Assembly (NCBI RefSeq): GCF_029227915.1
Contig: NC_079882.1
Span: 18,426,501 to 18,490,500, forward strand
DNA from: Hydractinia symbiolongicarpus
Lineage: Eukaryota; Cnidaria; Hydrozoa; Anthoathecata; Hydractiniidae
DNA: 64,000 bases
Direction of reading: 5' to 3'
A program made the position numbers and the translations under genes. Below are positions 11,256 through 20,691 of the stretch, in pieces. Below the pieces are notes generated by a model. The model saw only the letters and a list, made by a program, of their open reading frames with translations, ran no database searches and was not told the origin of the DNA. Position 1 is the first letter of the stretch. Each line of letters opens with the position of its first letter.

Positions 11256-11828
11256 ATGGATATATGCCTACTAATCACTATACTTCTACCCTATGCCATG
11301 ATTGCTTATGTTCTTTTTCGGTACCGTCATACAATGAAGAGAATGTCAGAGCTTGCACAAGTATTCGACGAAGCGTCCGCAGAAACCTATGAGCAGATAG
11401 AGAAACCAATTGATGAACGTCAGGCTTTTAAGGAAGCCCTATGCAAAGGCAAGGGGCATCTCCTACCGAAAACATGTACAGTAAGGTTTGTTGATAAGGC
11501 TCCTGATAAGGCTATCGACAAGGTACATGCCGAGTACGTACAGCGAGAACTCCATGAAAAGGGTGAAACTACAGAGAAAGCTTTAAGTATCCACGCTGTC
11601 CATGTATATACTAATTTGGTGGCCAATTTCGTGGACATCGACTCTGTCGACGATCTTCGCAGGGACATCAACGAGGACCCCGTTATCCAAGATGCCATGG
11701 TTGACCTGGATATTTTCGTGTACTGCACACTGGGTAAATGTTTAGGACCCCTCTTGGTATTTGGGCATACAGCCCGGCATATGGGCAAGAAGAAGGAGGA
11801 GGAGGTGGAGACCAAGGAAGATCATTGA
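11256..11828 (+). CDS. Polinton membrane protein of unknown function
   Basis: A 190-residue intact frame starts at the ATG directly abutting the polymerase stop. Residues 4-22 form one hydrophobic segment (LLITILLPYAMIAYVLF), followed by a basic stretch, so this is probably a single-pass membrane protein with a long charged domain and a Lys/Glu-rich tail (KKKEEEVETKEDH). I do not recognise a catalytic motif. Its place between polymerase and small membrane genes suggests a virion or assembly role, as inference only. It is one of the few Polinton genes here without a break. Confidence 0.6.
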   Translation: MDICLLITILLPYAMIAYVLFRYRHTMKRMSELAQVFDEASAETYEQIEKPIDERQAFKEALCKGKGHLLPKTCTVRFVDKAPDKAIDKVHAEYVQRELHEKGETTEKALSIHAVHVYTNLVANFVDIDSVDDLRRDINEDPVIQDAMVDLDIFVYCTLGKCLGPLLVFGHTARHMGKKKEEEVETKEDH

Positions 11829-11834
11829 GGAGCT

Positions 11835-12188
11835 ATGATATATATGAGTGAAGAACCTACGAACATAACCAAGAAGAACGAGGGTCGTGTTGCTGCCGGC
11901 TAGAGACTTGCCGAATGGAACCGGAAGAACAAGGCCAACTTACAGAAGAACGTGGGCAAAGGTTCTTCAACAGATGATCAAGAACCTGTTGCAGGTCCTA
12001 GCAAGTCAATAGACAATGGGTACATGTATGGAGTCGGTACGCTTGCCATATTGGCGAGAGGAGAGTGCGATTGGTACAGGTTTGGTAGAGGTGAGGACAA
12101 GCCAGCCACTCATCCCGAGCCTCAGCAGGGGAAACAGGACAAAGATCAGCCTGAGATCGAAATGTTCAAAATGTTATATTATAAATGA
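11835..12188 (+). pseudogene. small basic Polinton protein with hydrophobic segment
   Basis: ATG at 11835 (or in-frame at 11844). The reading runs MSEEPTNITKKNEGRVAAG, an in-frame TAG at 11901-11903, then RLAEWNRKNKANLQKN, a Ser/Asp linker, a weakly hydrophobic stretch (YMYGVGTLAILA) and a Pro/Gln-rich tail. I have seen the combination of a basic RLAEWNR-type segment, a short hydrophobic segment and a Pro/Gln tail in cnidarian Polintons, directly before the gene that follows here. Function unknown. The stop breaks it. Confidence 0.55.
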
Positions 12189-12454
12189 CTACCAAAGCTC
12201 ATATGGATAGCAACGTAACCCCGAAAGAGAAGGAGATCCTGAATATGCTCTGTGAGATAGTTGTAGACCTTGGTTTCACCTTTGCCTATGCCATGGCAGG
12301 CAAAAAGTTCCTGGGCATAACGAAGCTCACTACCAAGGTGGATACATATGATGTCCTCAAGATGGTGGCGTAATTCGCGGCAGGTAGGGCGAGTCGTGAA
12401 ATGGCCGTGAAAAAGGGGTGGTTACCTGCAAGCATAGTTCCCAAGCCAAAATAG
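12185..12454 (+). pseudogene. small Polinton membrane protein with in-frame stop
   Basis: The start overlaps the previous gene's stop by four bases (ATGA). The frame has a hydrophobic middle (VVDLGFTFAYAMAGKKFLG), then an in-frame TAA at 12371-12373, after which the same frame continues as AAGRASREMAVKKGWLPAS to a TAG at 12452-12454, about 89 residues. The continuation after the stop reads as part of the same protein, so I call this a nonsense mutation and not a true end. Function unknown. Confidence 0.55.
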
Positions 12455-12500
12455 AGCGTTGATAAAAACTAGTGTTTGCCCCTAGGTACAAAAACGAGTT

Positions 12501-12850
12501 ATGGAAGGAACTAAGGGCTACCCGAGATGCAAACACTTTTTGTTTATGGGCAATCTCAAGATGAAGCGTAATGGTCAACTAACGAGGAAATGCATCAAAT
12601 GCCTCGATAAAAAGAAAGTGTCAAAGGAGTGTACAACGAAGTGCCGCCCCGGCATCCAGCTTCTACATGAGCTAATGGCTATCTGTAGAAGTCATATTGA
12701 AGCCCAGTTTTCCAAGGGTATGACAAGGGTAAGACTACGAGATTTTGCATATACATCACAAGGTTCCGTTTAAGTATCAGGAAACCGGGAGGTATCCGAC
12801 GCTTGCCGAGGTTGCTAAGGTATTGCACAAGGCGAGTCTTGGAATAGTAA
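12501..12850 (+). pseudogene. zinc-motif/HNH-like protein, copy 1
   Basis: The N terminus RCKHFLFMGNLKMKRNGQ is followed by CIKCLD, a C..H..CxxC zinc-ribbon-like unit shared with two other genes in this element (12851-13234; about 15074-15420 on the minus strand). The middle has CRSHIEAQFSKGMT. After a frameshift near 12735 the reading gives HIHHKVPFKYQ, resembling the HxxH..P core of HNH nucleases. I infer a zinc-ribbon plus HNH-type endonuclease, now broken. Spacing to neighbours is tight. Confidence 0.5.
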
Positions 12851-13234
12851 ATGGAGGCCAAATGTTATTCGAAGTACAGACACGTTTTAACCCTGGACAG
12901 GTTTAAGATTAGGGGTAATGGTAGAACGAAAAGTTGTATAAGTTGCCTGGATAAAGCGAAACAGCGGCGTACCAAAAACAAAGACATAAAAGACGTTGAC
13001 TGCGAAGTAGACCCTCCTAATATTAACAGGGAAATTAGAGGGTTTAAACAGGTTGATAACGACATGCTTCTTTACATTCTGCTCACATACAACATCATAC
13101 CCTGGTACATTGAACTCATCGGAGACTCTGAGTCTGTCGGCCAGGAAAAGGCACTGCTTGTCAAGAGGTACCTCAAAGTACTACAATATCTACAGGGGAA
13201 ATTACCATATCATGCAGTACTTCTTGAACATTAG
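12851..13234 (+). CDS. zinc-motif protein, copy 2
   Basis: A 127-residue frame opens with KCYSKYRHVLTLDRFKIRGN and CISCLDKAKQRR, the same N-terminal unit as copy 1, but the rest (DNDMLLYILLTYNIIPWYIE, then a helical charged tail) is different and partly hydrophobic. The shared module with unrelated C termini suggests domain shuffling or recombination inside the element. In the shared unit the first Cys/His positions differ (KYRH in place of RCKH), so metal binding may be lost. Role unknown. Confidence 0.5.
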   Translation: MEAKCYSKYRHVLTLDRFKIRGNGRTKSCISCLDKAKQRRTKNKDIKDVDCEVDPPNINREIRGFKQVDNDMLLYILLTYNIIPWYIELIGDSESVGQEKALLVKRYLKVLQYLQGKLPYHAVLLEH

Positions 13235-13285
13235 ACCCAAAATACCAAGCTCTGCACTGCCTGCCGGGGTCGTTGGTGAATAATC

Positions 13286-13962
13286 ATGGCGGTTTGTGGA
13301 TCTGTCCAACCTGTGCCGCTATATACTTTAAAATCCATAATAGGAAATGGTCCTATTAATAAATTTTGGATGCTTTCAAAAGACTCCCACACGGCAATCT
13401 TCACTTGCCCGACAAGCTGCGGGAAAACGAAACGTGTCCTTGACCTACTGGAAAATGAGTATAGGGCACACTATCACAATATTGTAATGTGCCAGACTAT
13501 ACGGTGGAATACGACCTATCTTGAGAGAGCCTCATTAAGGGGGGACGAATATGTGTTCCTAATAGATCCTAAGGATCAATTGTTTGAATGGATAGCAAAA
13601 TTGTCCTCATTGTTGGCAGGCGAAGAGAGTCTCTTTATAGTCGATGACATGATATCTGACGAGAACCTCGACAAGCGTCGACAACCCCTACTCGAATTGG
13701 ATTTTTTCGGGAAGGCATCGCAAACACAATCTTTGGCTCTTAACACAGAGCTATACTGCCTTGCCCAAGAACCTAAGGAGTCAGAATAAAGCCTTGTTTG
13801 CATGGTACCCCCACGAAAAATCAGACATGAAGCTGCTGGACGAAGAGAAGAATCTCATCTCAAGACTGGGATGAGATTAAAATTGAACTGAGGAAATCCA
13901 AGCATGCGTGCCTCCTATATGTGAGGTTGGAACATTCTAGGACTTGGAAGATTCTTGAGTGA
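13286..13962 (+). pseudogene. Polinton genome-packaging ATPase (FtsK/HerA superfamily)
   Basis: This is the motor that would pump element DNA into a capsid. The Walker A loop is FTCPTSCGKTKRVL (about residues 38-51) and Walker B is LFIVDDMI (about 116-123), followed by DKRRQPLLEL. A one-base frameshift near 13710 moves the reading to NLWLLTQSYTALPKNLRSQ, the sensor-like Gln region, and then FAWYPHEKSDMKLLDEE. A second shift near 13860 gives the C-terminal KSKHACLLYVRLEHSRTW, ending in TGA at 13962. Both ATPase motifs are intact, but the two shifts make it a pseudogene. Confidence 0.85.
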
Positions 13963-14003
13963 CCACGGTGAAAATCTTTGGCTTACGTTGATATATTAGA
14001 AAG

Positions 14004-14111
14004 ATGTCGTTGCAAGTTATGTTGAACACAGGAGCTATTGAGACCCTGTCCAACAACCAGGATGTGCCAATGTTTAAACGCGCATATTTGGGGACGTTTC
14101 TTGGGTATTGA
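14004..14111 (+). pseudogene. short unassigned Polinton frame
   Basis: The frame MSLQVMLNTGAIETLSNNQD, then about 15 residues to a TGA, starts 41 bases after the ATPase. It could be the N-terminal stub of a broken gene; the position would suit the missing cysteine protease, but no catalytic His or Cys motif follows. A second small remnant, NQHDVFVTLDG (about 14220-14255), resembles the HDIFVTLDG block of the gene at 19497-19919. Confidence 0.3.
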
Positions 14112-14401
14112 AAAGGTTAAAAATATGACGATGCCTTCAACATTCCCTATCTACCAGGTCTGAATTAGTAGGGTGTAATAGGGCCCCTCCCATGCCACCC
14201 CCCTTGGTAAGGCGAAAAATCAGCACGATGTATTCGTCACATTGGACGGACGGCACTGGAGGATTAGGCAGACGCCTGTCTATGTGTACTCAGATCTGAG
14301 TACACCCAACCAAACCAAATTTTTACTACTCTTGCGGGTAGTCAAAATTATAGGTAAAAGTGAGGGGGAAGCCACCCTACTCCAGTCGGGCTCGAGAACT
14401 A

Positions 14402-14950
14402 TTACCAGTCCTTCACATGTTCCGGCGGTACCTGAACATCCTCTGGAATCAGCATGAGTTCTTCTGACACAAAGCTTCTTCCAGGACCATCCTTTAGGTA
14501 GTGTAAAACACGACTACCTACTACCATATGATCTAACCTGCACATTTTCCTACTCCAGAAAGCATCAGTTGCGACTCTTTTCGAGTCGCCATATTCTTCT
14601 CCTGGTTGTAGCAAATAGAGGTACAAACCATCCTCAGATAAGGGCTTTTCCTCGGGATATTCTTCGCTTTTCGCAAGTGGTATCTCATCCGGTTTGAACG
14701 CAGTCTTGCTGCTGTTTAGGCCTTTCACTATGGTATACAGGTTTTTCACCCATATACTGCTAGTCTCGTTAGAAACAAGCTCCTGCGCATCCTGTAGCTT
14801 AAAGAGTCTTTCAGCGAGTACCTTATTGTACGACTCCACAAATGCCGTGAAAGTATGAGGATATTTGGTGGTAGCCCGTTTGATTTCTACCCCCTTGCCT
14901 TCTAGCAACTTCGTTACATCTGACTGAAATTCTGAACCATTGTCCAGGTC
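14402..14950 (-). pseudogene. Polinton integrase, C-terminal two thirds
   Basis: Retroviral-type (rve/DDE) integrase that would insert the element. At the 5' edge (about 14913-14950, minus strand) DNGSEFQSDV supplies the second catalytic Asp. FTAFVESYNKVLAERLF, about 40 residues on, supplies the catalytic Glu. Downstream lies a long C-terminal domain ending SFVSEELMLIPEDVQVPP. The N-terminal zinc region and first catalytic Asp are absent. Upstream of the DNGSEF block the sequence instead reads as the end of the zinc/HNH-like gene, so the gene was fused or deleted here. Confidence 0.85.
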
Positions 14951-15420
14951 ATACTCCCAACAAACTAGGCCTCAATATAAGCTCGCAACATAGCCATGTC
15001 GCAACCGAAGTACTCCTGGGAACTGTGCTCCTTGTTTTCCTTCAGAGTGTTGTGAGATTGGTTTTTTACAACATCAGATGTCCAGTAGGCTTGCAAATGG
15101 GGCATTTTGCTCTATGTTTTTTATGGTGGCAGATGCTCCCACTTCCACAGTCCTTACACGTTGATCTCCTTTTTTCATGGTGGCAATACTGACTCTCCTT
15201 GCAGTCTTTGCAGTGTGATCTTTCCCTACCATGATCGATGCAGATGTCACTCCCCCCCGCAATCTTTGCAGTAAGTCCTCCGCCTTTGATGAGGGCACTT
15301 TGTACGCTCCCGCAAGGCCTTGCTAGCGTCGAGGCATTTTATGCATGTCCTCGTTAGTTGACCGTTTACTTTGGTTCTAAAATTGTCCAAAGATAAAAAG
15401 TGTTTACATCTCGAATACTT
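14951..15420 (-). pseudogene. zinc-motif/HNH-like protein, copy 3, with Cys/His tandem repeats
   Basis: The minus strand reads RCKHFLSLDNFRTKVNGQ and CIKCLD, the shared N-terminal unit. After a frameshift there are three tandem repeats of about 16-18 residues of the form CxxCx(4-5)Cx(1-2)H (for example CKDCGSGSICHHKKHRAKC). After a further shift it gives CDMAMLRAYIEA, a TAG stop, and GSMTW, paralogous to CRSHIEAQFSKGMT in copy 1. Cys/His arrays before an HNH domain also occur in large DNA viruses and algae, from memory. The HNH core is missing because the reading runs into the integrase remnant. Confidence 0.55.
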
Positions 15421-15480
15421 TCATTTTCCTTCCATTTTGACTCGTGTTTGCCCTTAGGGACAAACACGAGTTGTGGTCAT

Positions 15481-16749
15481 TTAATACTCCACCGAGTAAA
15501 ACCTACCATCAAGTATGTTAAGCTGAGCATCTTGGAGCAGATAAACATTCCATCTGAAATCCCCAGTTCCGTCAGCTTTTTTTTGGTCATGTGCAACGTG
15601 ATGCCATCACTAAGCCTTTGTAGGGGTCTACCGGAACCATGGTATCGTCGGAGGAGGCGCTGAAGTCCATAAATAGGGTGTATCGTTCATTGACGAATTA
15701 GGTAATTGTCACATAACTATTATGGCTACCGAAAAGGTTCACGACTTGTTCGAGGTGGTCTTTGGGATGGCATGACTATGCAGTTCATTGGGTTCCCTTT
15801 CCACAGTGACACTTATCTTCTCAATCTTGGGGTTATAGAACACCTCATTGACACCAGCATAGGGCTTCACCTTCCTGGGGTTTATGAAGAGTAGCAAAAC
15901 ACCCTTCAAGGGCTTTACAGGGGTATCGATTTGAAGTTGTATGAAGTATCGGCTTTTTTCATGGTTACCACCCTACTTCTTAGGATCCGTTCATAAGGCA
16001 AAGCAAGACGACTATACCTTGACATCATGGAACTTGCTAGGCCTTCATGAGTGATGTTGTCAAATTCTAGCTTGATGTTGGTGATCTTGTACGCAGCATC
16101 GGCCGCCTTGGCTGCCGTAGATCCTAACGCTGCCGTCCCTGCATCGTTGATGACGTCACCATAAGGCGCGAAATGTATCACAAATTGGAGGCGGTGATGG
16201 AGGCCTTGCTGATAAGACGGCAAGACCCTTGTCAACTCAAACATCCTTCCTAATGGCACGCAGAAGGTGTTACTATACCCCGCAGCGATGGCCTTTTCTT
16301 CATCCGCCCCGAAATGATCACTAGCATTGACCTGTAAGGCCCTGATGGTCCCGTCATTGGGATTGATGCCGTCTAAGATGAGATTGTTGTCCCTGTCGAA
16401 TTTTGGCAGCCAAAGGTCCCTATAGGCTGCTAAGGTGTTATAATCAGATATATTCTGTACTTCGTTACCATTCAGGGTAATACATAGATCCCTCACTAGA
16501 GCAATGTTGCTGACAATAGTACGCTTCGTGTTAGTCCCCGTCAGCGTCAGGTCAAACAGTAGTTTGAGACTGCCTGGAAAAATGACATCATTCTGGGACA
16601 TGTTTGGGATATCCACGTACAAGTCCTCATTCTGGTTGATTGTTGAAGGTATGTGGCTTATCTGAACCTGTTGTTTCCGACCCTTGATACCCAAGAAGCT
16701 GCTTCGTGTCTGCGTATGGGTCTAGGGTAGTTCCGAATACGTTATTCAT
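15481..16749 (-). pseudogene. Polinton major capsid protein (double jelly-roll)
   Basis: The main capsid shell protein. The start is ATG at 16749; a frameshift near 16690 leads into the long frame 16694-15915. That frame has LKLLFDLTLTGTNTKRTIVS, the strand pattern ISDYNTLAAYRDLWLPK and a Gly/His-rich VLPSYQQGLHHRLQFVIHFA. A shift near 15920 continues with FINPRKVKPYAGVNEVFY. After another break, GITLHMTKKKLTELGISDG leads to DAQLNILDGRFYSVEY and the TAA at 15481-15483. Total is about 420 residues. Assignment rests on overall similarity to Polinton capsids as I remember them and on its neighbours. Confidence 0.75.
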
Positions 16750-16920
16750 TTATTTCGGATAAAACTTGTTCAATCCAGTATTTACGCTTGAGGATGATTT
16801 AGATGATAAAGATGGGGAGGTGGGTGATGATAAACCCGATGATACTACACAGAAACTTCCATCAACGCAGTAACATGAACGTCGTGACAACAACAGCATA
16901 GAGACACCACGACTACGGGT
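16750..16920. promoter_or_regulatory. divergent intergenic region
   Basis: This 171-bp gap separates the leftward capsid gene (start 16749) from the rightward gene at 16921, so it must have held the starts of both transcripts. The rightward frame here reads a short acidic peptide (LEDDLDDKDGEVGDDKPDD) ending in TAA, with no ATG in front, possibly a relic of a longer N terminus. No clear promoter element is visible. Confidence 0.35.
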
Positions 16921-17783
16921 ATGGATACGGCCAGGAATCTATTAGTATTAAAGGTCGAAGATCTGTACAGGCAAATTAGTACGGATCCGAGGGTGGGGCC
17001 CTTCTATTTGATCCCCTATGATAATTTTCATTTGGAAGGAAACCATCTTTCTTATAAGGGTGTAGATATTACTGATTTAATATATAAGAAGAAGGGTATT
17101 GGTTTACTAAGTGTCGGGACCATTTTAACAAATTTTCGGTTGGATTTCGTAGTATTAAAAAATTGAAGGGTGATAATATTAAGTACGAAAATGATATCGG
17201 AACAAAGGAGGCCAAGTTAAAAGAACTCGAGAAGCAGAAAGCTGAGGAGCAAAGGGATAGGGATATTGCCAAACTTGAGAAGGATATTGAAAGATTGAAA
17301 AAGGATAGGAATATTGTACTGGATAAACAGGTTCTACTTTCCTCTGAGATTTTTAAGCATCTGAAAAATATCAAGGCTAAGTTGATGAAAATCGCCGGAG
17401 GTGACATGCCTTTGCTTGAAAAGCTTAAGGTTTTGTTCAGGGAACAAGGTATAACTATAGCGAGCATAGTGTCTCCCATTGGACTGCTTGTTTCCACCAT
17501 TGTACTCTTCGTTACGGGAGGAAGTGCCGCAACTGGTGCTGCAGAAGGAAGTGCCACGGGTGCAGGAATAGGGTTTGTAGAAAAGCAGCTTGAAAGATTC
17601 GGGAAATTTTGAAAGTACTTGGCAGGCAAAGCAGGTGCTGCATAACCTGGGATTATTGGTACGGTTGTCTCCTTCTTTCTGACGATAACGTCAACTATCG
17701 GGGAATACGCGGCCAAGCATCTGTAGATGGCAATTACGGCTGCTGCCGGGTTTGTCGTGCTATATGTTGGAAAGAAATAGGTA
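16921..17783 (+). pseudogene. Polinton coiled-coil membrane protein
   Basis: Frame 16921-17166 starts MDTARNLLVLKVEDLYRQIS and shifts near 17165 into 17163-17612. There a strongly charged coiled coil of about 60 residues (from EAKLKELEKQKAEEQRDRD) is followed by LLEKLKVLFREQGITIASIV and a hydrophobic Gly/Ala-rich segment. Beyond TGA at 17610 the same frame continues through PGIIGTVVSFFLTITSTIGE and a second hydrophobic segment, broken by TAA and TAG. I recognise the FREQGITIASI block and PGIIG segment as recurrent in cnidarian Polintons; the function is unknown, probably virion membrane or assembly. Confidence 0.6.
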
Positions 17784-17792
17784 TAATATTAG

Positions 17793-18991
17793 CTATTTTT
17801 TAAGCCATATATAGGCAATGATGAGGCCTACCCCTGTTGTAATCAATGCTGTTTTTGTGTCCTCGTGTTGGTTTTGTGCTGGTTGTTCGGGCGATGTAGT
17901 AGACCTTTGAGGTACGACATGCCTGGGAGGTAGTTTGATATTTGCTACATGTCTGATGGTATGCTCGGTATGCCTAAGGAGTGTAGTACGTATAGATGTT
18001 TTGGTAATATGCTTAGTATGGTATAGTATGTATAGGTGTTTTGATAGTATTCCTGGTGGGTGCAGCTGCCGCATGCTTCACAATAGGCTTGTTATTCACA
18101 TCAACTTGGACTCCAACGCTTACATTGGCAGGTTCTATGAGGATGTTGTTGTTATACCACTCAATTTCACCTATACGCAGGTTCATATTGGAAGAAGGCA
18201 TGTACACGCTGGGCATGACTGAAAAATTGACCGGAGTTCGGGCCTATTAAAACACCTTCTGGAATTCTGTAATACCATGGCCTTCATTCTCCTGACGTTG
18301 TACCATGGCTTCAAATTATTGCAATAGGATCTGCCTTGCTGTGTAGGTGTCGGCCCCAGACCCAATTAACGATGCCTTGGCCCCTGCCTGTGATCTACGC
18401 AATAAGACCACGTAAGCGCGGATACTTTCACTTAGCTTGGTCAGAGCCTCTAATGTCAAACCTTGACTTGCGGGGATGATGAACTTTGCCCAATCCCCGT
18501 CAACTTGAGGCCACCATCTGCCATTGGTAAATGAGGACTTGACAGCCTTGAACTTGTACAGGCTATTTGGGTCTGCAACGTGTTTCCTACATACCTGTGC
18601 ATATCCAGATGTTAAGTAGGGATTTTTGTACTGGGAAAACTCATGGCCATACGGCATGGGCACCTTCATTCAAGATCGAGTTGACAAGGGGTACGGAACC
18701 CGTCATGTGCTTGGCAGAGATGCCTAATGCAGTGCTTGCGCAATGGGTGGCGAAATTACCCTGGATACTCCAATAGTCCAACGCTTGCCCTGTCCAACCC
18801 ACCCTAACAGGATCATTTAGCAAATTGGTGGGGATTTTTATGGCATATATGGTAAACTCAGGGAATACCACCTTAATGTGCGAGTCTGTAGACACGTACA
18901 GCTCCTGATGCTCAAGATTTGTAATACCAAGGGCCCATTCTCCACTGCTGGACTTGTACCTAGCTCTCGGATTATACGAATACATGTTCAT
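17793..18991 (-). pseudogene. probable Polinton minor structural (penton-like) protein
   Basis: Leftward gene starting at ATG 18991 (MNMYSYNPRARYKSSSGEW). The first frame includes GITNLEHQELYVSTDSHI and PVRVGWTGQALDYW. A shift near 18665 continues with RKHVADPNSLYKFKAVKSS and TLEALTKLSESIRAYVVLLR. Further breaks near 18320-18240 lead to PSVYMPSSNMNLRIGEIEWY, and the last frame ends in a Pro-rich linker and a hydrophobic tail (TALITTGVGLIIAYIWLKK). It lies upstream of the capsid gene on the same strand, as minor capsid genes do in many Polintons. Calling it penton-like is inference. Confidence 0.5.
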
Positions 18992-19078
18992 CCTTTCTTA
19001 GAAGAAAGGATATTTAAAGACTACCTAGAACATGATAGTAGGATTTCCTTGAAATCGATAAGTATTAGACCAGTATGG

Positions 19079-19487
19079 ATGAACCTGTACAGCAACAAAG
19101 ACTTTACAATCCGTAAAGTGGGGCCTGATCAGAGGGTTACTCGGATTCAGATTATGAATGGTTTGTACAGGATAAAGGATTTGGCGACTATTGTCAACAG
19201 TCAGGCAGAGGATAAAATCAAACTGTTTGTCCTGAAAAATGGACTCTGTAGACCCCATGTCAGCGATGGCTATACAGTGGTGATGAAACGACAACTCCAA
19301 GAGCTCTCGGGTCTACCCTACGACCCCAGTAAAAAGTATTATACGAAGGGTGATTATAACGCGTACTATAAAACTGACGTCTATATTCCACTACGTCTTA
19401 TTTGCCCCTAGTTGGATGAGGTCGACTGCTTACTTGACAATAAAAAGCCAAAAATTCTCGCTTTCCTCCCACCAAAAATACGGCCTT
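19079..19487 (+). pseudogene. Polinton protein of unknown function, possible surface protein
   Basis: ATG at 19079 opens MNLYSNKDFTIRKVGPDQRV; the reading runs through LQELSGLPYDPSKKYYTKGD and TDVYIPLRLICP to a TAG at 19409-19411. It continues in the same frame with LDEVDCLLDNKKPKILAFLP to a TGA at 19485-19487. The continuation after the TAG looks coding. Divergent from the penton-like gene, with a gap of only 87 bp. Structural role is a guess from position. Confidence 0.45.
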
Positions 19488-19496
19488 GATCGTCAT

Positions 19497-19919
19497 ATGA
19501 CAATATCAAGGGGAGAACCAGAGGGTATAACAACTGTACCCGGCGGGTACAGTTGCTCAGGTACACCGGAAGGTATTAAAAAACGACATGATATATTCGT
19601 TACGTTGGATGGGGCGCTTGAAATTACCGTCAGATCAAGAAACCCCAAGGCCGTGGCTTTAACAAAATGGTTAGCCGGGAAGGGGGTGGAAAAATTACAG
19701 GATGAACTCAAGGAGCAGCGTCAAGCCCTTTAGGATAAGGAGAATGTCCTTGCATTCCTCAGTGATGAAACCACCAAAGAGTTGAATGCCTGGAGCGACA
19801 TGCTGACCTGGTCCAGGGACACCCCAATATACCTTCCTTTGAAGGGCTCGACGAATCGTCTCGAGTTCATGTTAACGGACAATGTCATCATGAGAAGAAT
19901 GTATCCTTTAGCGGCCTGA
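19497..19919 (+). pseudogene. Polinton gene with HDIFVTLDG block (BRO/KilA-like region possible)
   Basis: ATG at 19497. The frame has a Gly-rich lead (EPEGITTVPGGYSCSG), then KKRHDIFVTLDGALEITVRS and NPKAVALTKWLAGKGVEKLQ, followed by a coiled-coil start. TAG at 19732-19734 is followed in frame by NVLAFLSDETTKELNAWSDM and ends TGATGA at 19917-19922. The DGALEITVRS..A..L.KWL..KG block resembles the end of Bro-N-type domains of DNA viruses; this is from memory and weak. Confidence 0.4.
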
Positions 19920-19942
19920 TGATGCATTTGCTCATAGAATAA

Positions 19943-20633
19943 ATGAGCGATATAATCAAGCTGTACCCGAACTTACCAAATTTACCGAGTGACCTGCACA
20001 AAGCGTCAATATGCCGGATGAAAGTCAATAATATAGGCTTGGGAAGATCGGAGAAATTGAAAAGTACCTGCGGGATGAGATTAAAGAGCGGAACAGACTC
20101 GCAAAGAAGTTTAAAATGCATGGGACCTTGGTGAGGTATTGTGACCATGAACTGCTGAGTATCAGCATTATCACCTAGGGCATTGGGATCGGGGCGTTAG
20201 CTACAGGTTTGGGAGCTCCACTCTGTATTGCCATGGGGGTATCACCATTACCTTTGGAATCGGACAGGCCGGTCTCCGGAACGCCAGGAAGAGGCTGGGT
20301 GTGAAATCTAAAAAACACGAGACTATAAGGCTGTTGGCGGAGACGAAGCTTAACTCTATAATCAATTTAATGTCAAAAGGCATTGAGAATGGAATCGTCA
20401 GCGACTATGAGATCATCCTCATTACACAGGAAAATAAAAAGTATATGCTGCTAAAGGAACAGATACGTCAACGTGTTAAACGGATCGTGAACGCCATCAA
20501 TGAACAGGAGCGTGCCCAGCTAGTTCCGAAAGGCCGGGAAGAGGGGAGAAATGACGTTTTAAAAAACTTCAGAACTTCAGTCTGTACAGTATGCAAGCGC
20601 TACTTAGAGTCTCCACCTGAGTATAAGCCTTAA
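19943..20633 (+). pseudogene. Polinton membrane/coiled-coil protein of unknown function
   Basis: ATG at 19943 (MSDIIKLYPNLPNLPSDLHK). Frame shifts give IEKYLRDEIKERNRLAKKFK, a hydrophobic segment (GIGIGALATGLGAPLCIAMG), and then in frame 20301-20633 SKKHETIRLLAETKLNSIIN, LLKEQIRQRVKRIVNAINEQ and a charged tail. The order of charged helix, paired hydrophobic segment and long helical tail repeats what I remember of an abundant cnidarian Polinton protein family, with no known activity. The gene converges on the next one. Confidence 0.55.
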
Positions 20634-20637
20634 TTTT

Positions 20638-20674
20638 ATATATTTTATAGGTCTTGTAGGCCTATAAAATATAT
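20638..20674. terminator. hairpin between convergent genes
   Basis: Perfect 14-base arms ATATATTTTATAGG (20638-20651) and CCTATAAAATATAT (20661-20674) with a 9-base loop lie between the stop of the rightward gene (20633) and the end of the leftward gene (20692). The position suggests shared 3'-end formation; that is inference. Confidence 0.4.
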
Positions 20675-20691
20675 GGTTTTTTAATCCTCAC

